From positions 1-10,598 of the forward strand of contig JBFWRI010000041.1 in NCBI GenBank assembly GCA_050248995.1: a stretch of 10,598 bases of DNA, given 5' to 3'. How positions within the stretch are numbered: the stretch's first letter is position 1; every line of letters begins with the position of its first letter. The translations under genes were made by a program, and so were the position numbers. The notes beneath the pieces were generated by a model, which was given only the letters and a program-made list of their open reading frames with translations, had not been told where the DNA came from and searched no databases. Positions 6,433-10,598 of this stretch are shown here, piece after piece. This DNA is from JBFWRI01 sp050248995. GTDB taxonomy: Bacteria > Pseudomonadota > Alphaproteobacteria > JAIXQD01.

Positions 6433-7757
6433 TGCTCCGTTTTTTCCTTAATCTCATCCTTATCTGCGCGGCGGCCGTGTTCATCAGCATGCAGGACGGC
6501 ACGGTGCAGCTGCGCTTGCCCGGCCGCTTTATCGAGCTTGATGTTCAGACAGCGCTGGCGCTGGCGTTTATCGTGCTGGTGTGGTGGTGGGGTATTGCCA
6601 AACTGTGGTTCTACATCAAGTACGGCTTCAGCCGCCGCCGTGAACGGCGTCTGCGGCAGGCGCAGGACGAAGGTATCGCTGCGTTCACGCTTAGTTTGAA
6701 TGCCTTGGCCGGCGGCGACCTGCGGCTGGCCCAGCGTGCCTTGAAAAAAGCGCACAAGCTGTTGGGCGACAAGCCGCTGGTCATGTGGCTGGAAGCGGAA
6801 ATGGCCATGCGCCGTGGCGAAGAAAAGGTTGCACACAAAGCTTATCAGGTACTGGCCAGCAGCAAGGAAGGCGCCACGCTTGGCTGGCGTGGATTGCTGC
6901 GTCAGCAACCCCAGCAAGGTATTAGCGATGTCTTGCGCCTGACCGGCGAGGCGCTTGCGGTGTCGTCCATCGCCAGCCGCGACTTTGCGCACGAACTGCG
7001 CATCATGGCGTTTGCACAGCAACGTGACTGGGCGGAAGCACTGGGCGCCCTACGCGCCGCCGAAAAATCCGGCGCGTTTACCCGCGCGCGGGTGCAGCGG
7101 TTGACGGCGGTACTGTCGCTGAAGCAGGGCGAAACATTGTTCGATACAAACCGCGATGATGCACTGCGTCTGCTGCGGGCGGCCCATAAGGCGCAATCCG
7201 ATTACCTTCCGGTCGTTCATGCCTATGTAAAAGCGCTGCTGCGGATAGAAGATGAAAGCCTGGCGCACAAGGTCCTGGTGGCGGCATGGCTGGTGGCGCC
7301 GCAGCTTGATCTGCTGCCGCTATTCCGCGAAGCTCATGCCGGTGACGATTCATTAGCGCGCTTGACTGCTTTCGAACGTTTTGCACTGAAGCGCAAAGAT
7401 CATGTGGCCACGCATCTGGCGTTGGCACGCCTGTGTCTTGACGCTAAGATTCTGGGCCGTGCCCGCACGCATGCCGAAAAAGCACTGGATATCCGCGCAA
7501 CGCGCGAAGGCTACATGATGCTCGCCGATGTCGATCGCGCCGACGGCGCGCACAACGCCGATGCGGCGCGCCGTGCGCTGGGGGCGCCGCCCGCCGGTCT
7601 GTATGTGTGTTCAGCCTGCACGTATGCCGCGTCGGTGTGGGATGCCGTGTGCCCGCATTGCAGTAAGGTCGGTACGCTGGAATGGCAGGACGAGCTTGAT
7701 GAACGGACATTGGCACGCGCTGTCGATGACGTGGCGCGCCTGCAGGCGCTTTCCTAA
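6432..7757 (+). CDS. hemY: HemY-type TPR membrane protein with C-terminal C4 zinc-ribbon
   Basis: This is the proteobacterial HemY family (HemY_N plus tetratricopeptide repeats), encoded in heme operons. It is not the Bacillus protoporphyrinogen oxidase also called HemY, and its exact biochemical role is uncertain. The 441-residue protein has two N-terminal membrane helices (about 4-20 and 39-61). Between them lies the family-typical short loop 'MQDGTVQLRLPGRFIELD'. Arginine-rich 'SRRRERRLRQ' follows on the cytoplasmic side. Residues about 80-385 are helical TPR-like repeats, e.g. 'ALAGGDLRLAQRALKKA'. The C-terminus carries four cysteines, 'CSAC' (393-396) and 'CPHC' (407-410), followed by 'GTLEW'. 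This layout resembles the rubredoxin-like metal-binding end of LapB and of other alphaproteobacterial HemY proteins. It starts in a TAATG junction with the mitofilin gene, and its stop overlaps that of convergent rsmE by 4 bases. The family is secure. Confidence 0.92.
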   Translation: MLRFFLNLILICAAAVFISMQDGTVQLRLPGRFIELDVQTALALAFIVLVWWWGIAKLWFYIKYGFSRRRERRLRQAQDEGIAAFTLSLNALAGGDLRLAQRALKKAHKLLGDKPLVMWLEAEMAMRRGEEKVAHKAYQVLASSKEGATLGWRGLLRQQPQQGISDVLRLTGEALAVSSIASRDFAHELRIMAFAQQRDWAEALGALRAAEKSGAFTRARVQRLTAVLSLKQGETLFDTNRDDALRLLRAAHKAQSDYLPVVHAYVKALLRIEDESLAHKVLVAAWLVAPQLDLLPLFREAHAGDDSLARLTAFERFALKRKDHVATHLALARLCLDAKILGRARTHAEKALDIRATREGYMMLADVDRADGAHNADAARRALGAPPAGLYVCSACTYAASVWDAVCPHCSKVGTLEWQDELDERTLARAVDDVARLQALS

Positions 7758-8476
7758 TTCCCTGTTTTTGCGATGGCGCAGGCGGCCAGTGCCGCCGTTT
7801 CGGCGCGCAGTATCCGCCGCCCCAGCGATATCGGCTTCACGGCCGCATGCTGTTTCAGAAGCGCGATTTCATCGTCGCTCCAGCCGCCTTCAGGGCCGAT
7901 CAGGATGGCGATGTCGCGGCTGCGGTCGGGCGCGAATACGGGCGCGGTGTCGCGCTCGGTCTCCAGCGCCGCGTAAAGCGGGGTGTCGACGGGCCATGCC
8001 TGCAAAAAGTTTTTCAGTGGTACACAAGCATCCAGCTGTGGTGGCGTGAACCCGCCGCATTGCTCAACGGCATCAACAGCGATCGCCTGCAAGCGGTCTG
8101 CATTAAGCGTACGTACCTGCGTGTGGTCGGTAATAACCGGTGTCAGCTGCGCCGCGCCCAGTTCGGTCGCTTTCTCCACCAGCCACTCGGTTGCGGCGCG
8201 CTTCAGCGGCGCGAATGCCAGATGCACACGCGGCGTGTCGGCTGCGGGTGCCGGCTGTGTCTGACTCTCAATGTTCAGCGTGATTGATTGTTTTGTCACG
8301 GCGGCAGCTGATGCGCGCCACTCGCCATCGGTGCCGTTGAAAACCAGTACGCTGTCGCCGGTCTTCAGGCGCAGCACGTCGCGCAGGTGATGGACGCGGT
8401 CGGCGTCGGCAATCGGCAGGATTGCGCCCGCCTTGATGCTTTCCGATACCCATAAACGTGCTATATGTTGAGCCAT
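7754..8476 (-). CDS. rsmE: 16S rRNA (uracil(1498)-N(3))-methyltransferase RsmE
   Basis: RsmE uses S-adenosylmethionine to methylate N3 of U1498 in the decoding region of 16S rRNA. The 240-residue protein has an N-terminal PUA-like domain ('HHLRDVLRLKTGD', 29-41, and 'FNGTDGEW', 46-53) and a C-terminal SPOUT knot domain. SPOUT motifs are 'VEKATELGAAQLTPV' (100-114), 'EQCGG' (138-142, often EQCGR), 'ILIGPEGGWSDDEI' (191-204) and 'LGRRILRAETA' (218-228). The frame stays open for another 61 codons upstream, but those lie over ubiA and the family start is 'MAQHIARLWV', so I use the ATG at 8476. GGTGGGA seven bases before it is a reasonable ribosome-binding site. Its start codon shares two bases with the ubiA start, and its stop overlaps the hemY stop. 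Confidence 0.96.
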   Translation of the reverse strand: MAQHIARLWVSESIKAGAILPIADADRVHHLRDVLRLKTGDSVLVFNGTDGEWRASAAAVTKQSITLNIESQTQPAPAADTPRVHLAFAPLKRAATEWLVEKATELGAAQLTPVITDHTQVRTLNADRLQAIAVDAVEQCGGFTPPQLDACVPLKNFLQAWPVDTPLYAALETERDTAPVFAPDRSRDIAILIGPEGGWSDDEIALLKQHAAVKPISLGRRILRAETAALAACAIAKTGN

Positions 8477-9392
8477 GGCCGTATCCCACCATAGTGTCCC
8501 GCCGCTGACAACAACCGACATTAATATGCGCGGCTGGTTTGCACTGTTGCCGCTGCGTGTACAAGTGCTGGGGTTGCTGTCACGCTGGGACAGGCCGATA
8601 GGGATCTGGCTGCTGTTCTGGCCGGCAGCATGGGGCCTTGTGGCCGCGGCGGGCGGCATGCCGTCGCTTTTTCATATCTTCTTGTATTTTCTGGGTGCTG
8701 TGGCGATGCGCGGCGCTGGCTGCACGATCAACGATATTCTGGACCGTCGCTTGGATGCCGGCGTCGCCCGCACATCAACCCGTCCGCTGCCGTCTGGCCT
8801 GTTGGCACCGCGCGCTGCGTGGGCGTGGCTGGCCTTGCAGCTGGCTATTGCCGCCGCCATCCTGTCGCAACTGCCGCCGCAGACCTGGCCGTGGGCACTG
8901 GCTTCGGTGCCGCTGATCCTTTTGTACCCGCTGATGAAGCGCATCACCTGGTGGCCGCAGGCATGGCTTGGCGTCACCTTCAATTGGGGTATTTTTCTTG
9001 GCGCCACAAGCCTGGGCGGCGTTGTCGATGCAACCGTGCTGCTGCTATACGCCGGTGCGTTTTTCTGGACCGTCGGTTATGACACGATCTATGCCACACA
9101 GGATGCCGACGACGACGCGTTGCTTGGCATCAAGTCAACCGCACGCCTGTTCGGTTCAAAAGCCCGCCTCGCGGTCGGCACCTGTTATGCGACGACGACA
9201 TTTTTCTGGCTCGCTGCCGGTGTTTACGGCGCACTGCAGCCTGCCTACTTCGCAGGCCCTGTTATCTTCCTGCTTCTGGTCTGGCACCAGATGCGGCTGT
9301 GGAAGCAGGGCAACGCGCGCGCTGCTTTCGTCAGCAACCAGTGGGCGGGTGCTGTCATGTGTGCGGCACTTGTGGCAGGCTACGCGCTATGA
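8475..9392 (+). CDS. ubiA: 4-hydroxybenzoate polyprenyltransferase UbiA
   Basis: UbiA attaches a polyprenyl chain to 4-hydroxybenzoate in ubiquinone synthesis. It is an integral inner-membrane prenyltransferase. The 305-residue protein has about eight or nine hydrophobic helices. Both aspartate-rich Mg-diphosphate motifs are present: 'NDILDRRLD' (86-94) with 'STRPLPSG' just after, and 'YDTIYATQDADDD' (202-214) followed by 'GIKSTARLFG', which is characteristic of the UbiA branch. 'SRWDRPIGIWLLFWP' (36-50) marks the first helix. The ATG at 8475 gives an N-terminal extension of ordinary length with only a weak GTTGAG nearby. An internal ATG at 8526 has no ribosome-binding site, so 8475 is preferred. 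TATATG at 8462-8467 could be a -10 giving a nearly leaderless transcript, but this is speculative. waaA overlaps its end by 4 bases. Confidence 0.96.
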   Translation: MAVSHHSVPPLTTTDINMRGWFALLPLRVQVLGLLSRWDRPIGIWLLFWPAAWGLVAAAGGMPSLFHIFLYFLGAVAMRGAGCTINDILDRRLDAGVARTSTRPLPSGLLAPRAAWAWLALQLAIAAAILSQLPPQTWPWALASVPLILLYPLMKRITWWPQAWLGVTFNWGIFLGATSLGGVVDATVLLLYAGAFFWTVGYDTIYATQDADDDALLGIKSTARLFGSKARLAVGTCYATTTFFWLAAGVYGALQPAYFAGPVIFLLLVWHQMRLWKQGNARAAFVSNQWAGAVMCAALVAGYAL

Positions 9393-10598
9393 TGAAGCTT
9401 TACAGTCTTGTATGGGTTCTTCTGGCGCCGCTGGCCGGGTTCGTCTGGCAGTCGCGCTTGCGGCAGGGCAAGGAAGATCCAACACGGCGGCACGAACGTT
9501 TTGGAAGGCCGGTGCTGCCGCGTCCGCATGGCACGCTGGTCTGGCTGCACGGCGCCAGTGTTGGCGAAAGCCTGTCGCTGCTGGTGTTGATCGACGAAAT
9601 GCGCCGCGCGCACCCGTCATGGCGGTATCTTGTCACCACTGGCACGGTCACGTCGGCCCGCTTGATGGCACAACGGCTGCCATACGAAGCCGTGCATCAG
9701 TACATCCCTTATGATAATCCCGCATGGGTTGGCGCTTTCATCGATCACTGGAAACCACATGGGGTCATCTGGTGCGAAAGCGAAATCTGGCCCGGCCTGC
9801 TGACGGCTGTGCGTCAGCGCGGCATTCCGGCCGTGTTGCTGAATGCGCGCATGTCGGAAACATCGGCAAGCCGCTGGCAGTGGGTGCGTGGGTGGGCGCG
9901 CCAGCTGATCGGCACCTTCCAGTTCATCGCTGCGCAAACACCTGCTATCGCCGTACGCTTCCGCCAGTTCACCGATGCACCGGTACTCGAGCTTGGTAAT
10001 CTGAAATTCGTCAACGCCCGCTTGCCGGTCGATCATGCGTCGGCAAGCGCCCTGCGTCCGCTGCTGCAAAGCCGCAAGGTGTGGCTCATCGCCTCGACGC
10101 ATCCCGGCGAAGAGCAGCTGGCAGCCGACATCCACCAGAAATTGAAGCATCTTGTGCCGGGCCTGCTGACGATTATCGCGCTGCGCCACCCGCAACGTGC
10201 CGATGCGGTCACTGCCAGCCTGCCATCCGACAGCATCATCACGCGCCGTAGCCAGGGCCAGCTGCCTACCGGCGATATATACCTATGGGACACCCTTGGT
10301 GAAATGGGCACGCTGTATGATTGCGTGAAGCTGGTGGCCATGGGCGGCAGTTTCGCGCACATCGGCGGCCACAACCCGATCGAGCCGGCGCAATTCGGCT
10401 GTGCCGTTATCTGCGGCCCGCATATGTTCAACTTTGCCGCGATCATGGAAACCTTCAAAGACCAGAACGCCATCCTGCAGGTGCCAGACAGCGGCACGCT
10501 TTCCGCCATGCTGCAGGGTTTGCTGGCTGTGCCTGTTGAAATCACTGCGCTCGGTGCACGTGCTGAAGCCGTATGTCAGACGCAGCATGAAACGCTGC
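9389..10598 (+). CDS. waaA: 3-deoxy-D-manno-octulosonic acid transferase, 3' end outside window
   Basis: WaaA (KdtA) transfers Kdo from CMP-Kdo to lipid A precursor at the inner membrane, starting the LPS core. The frame is open from 9389 to the right edge, giving 403 codons, most of a protein usually near 420-440 residues. An N-terminal hydrophobic anchor ('LVWVLLAPLAGFVW', 7-20) is followed by 'RQGKEDPTRRHERFG', then 'VWLHGASVGES' (51-61) with the expected catalytic glutamate E60. 'VTTGTVTSARLMA' (82-94) and 'WCESEIWPGLL' (128-138) follow. The GT-B C-terminal half shows 'STHPGEEQL' (236-244), 'RHPQR' (266-270), 'GGSFAHIGGHNPIEPA' (319-334) and 'GPHMFNF' (343-349). The start overlaps the ubiA stop as ATGATGA. 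A second in-frame ATG at 9392 is equally possible, with AGG at 9377-9379 as a weak ribosome-binding site. Whether it adds one or more Kdo units cannot be told from sequence. Confidence 0.96.
   Translation, partial: MMKLYSLVWVLLAPLAGFVWQSRLRQGKEDPTRRHERFGRPVLPRPHGTLVWLHGASVGESLSLLVLIDEMRRAHPSWRYLVTTGTVTSARLMAQRLPYEAVHQYIPYDNPAWVGAFIDHWKPHGVIWCESEIWPGLLTAVRQRGIPAVLLNARMSETSASRWQWVRGWARQLIGTFQFIAAQTPAIAVRFRQFTDAPVLELGNLKFVNARLPVDHASASALRPLLQSRKVWLIASTHPGEEQLAADIHQKLKHLVPGLLTIIALRHPQRADAVTASLPSDSIITRRSQGQLPTGDIYLWDTLGEMGTLYDCVKLVAMGGSFAHIGGHNPIEPAQFGCAVICGPHMFNFAAIMETFKDQNAILQVPDSGTLSAMLQGLLAVPVEITALGARAEAVCQTQHETL

Noticed and set aside
5421..7022. Long open frame (533 codons) on the minus strand opposite hemD, mitofilin and hemY
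   Set aside because: Its translation is low-complexity serine/arginine/alanine sequence with no recognisable domain. The plus strand holds recognisable overlapping genes here, so this is a GC-driven antisense shadow.
8433..8467. Possible sigma-70 promoter for ubiA (TTGATG with TATATG)
   Set aside because: Spacing is 23 bases, too long for a standard promoter, so only the possible -10 is mentioned in the ubiA/rsmE finding.
8968..9714. 248-codon plus-strand open frame across the ubiA/waaA junction
   Set aside because: It is out of frame with both ubiA and waaA, whose motifs are unmistakable, and its sequence is unrelated to any family.
1..10598. Search for a defence island, CRISPR array, mobile element, tRNA or prophage
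   Set aside because: Every part of the window is covered by housekeeping genes or short gaps. No direct-repeat arrays, transposase motifs, tRNA cloverleafs or integrase genes were seen.

Overview
The window looks like a stretch of housekeeping chromosome from a fairly GC-rich alphaproteobacterium. The evidence is gene order and sequence type. A yidC-engB pair is followed by tsaD-gpsA, which diverge from a hemC-hemD-mitofilin-hemY cluster. After that come a divergent rsmE/ubiA pair and waaA (Kdo transferase, so a Gram-negative with lipopolysaccharide). The mitofilin (Mic60) gene inside a heme operon is an alphaproteobacterial hallmark. I cannot place it below class level.

Layout. Bases 1-362 hold the 3' end of yidC (membrane protein insertase), overlapped by engB (355-987, ribosome-assembly GTPase). 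After a 77-base gap with two small dyads comes an unrecognised 92-residue protein (1065-1343). It converges on a leftward operon of an EVE-domain protein (1340-1747), gpsA (1750-2739) and tsaD (2736-3797). A compact 68-base divergent region (3798-3865) then drives the rightward heme operon: hemC (3866-4870), hemD (4833-5582), mic60-like mitofilin (5533-6432) and hemY (6432-7757). hemY converges tail to tail with rsmE (7754-8476, minus strand). rsmE and ubiA (8475-9392) begin head to head in a single CATG. waaA (9389 to the window end) overlaps ubiA and runs off the right edge.

How the genes work together. HemC and HemD make uroporphyrinogen III from porphobilinogen. The mitofilin and the HemY-like TPR protein are single- or double-pass inner-membrane partners encoded in the same overlapping unit. 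TsaD (tRNA t6A37), RsmE (16S rRNA m3U1498) and EngB (50S assembly) serve translation. GpsA supplies glycerol-3-phosphate for phospholipids, UbiA makes the ubiquinone precursor, and WaaA builds the inner LPS core.

Packing is very dense. Almost every junction overlaps or nearly abuts, no gap exceeds 80 bases, and no tRNA, rRNA, mobile element, CRISPR array or convincing intrinsic terminator is visible. The most notable points are an unusually divergent HemC active site, the shared rsmE/ubiA start codons, the C4 zinc-ribbon tail of HemY, and the small unknown gene downstream of engB. I see no evidence of an accessory or defence system.
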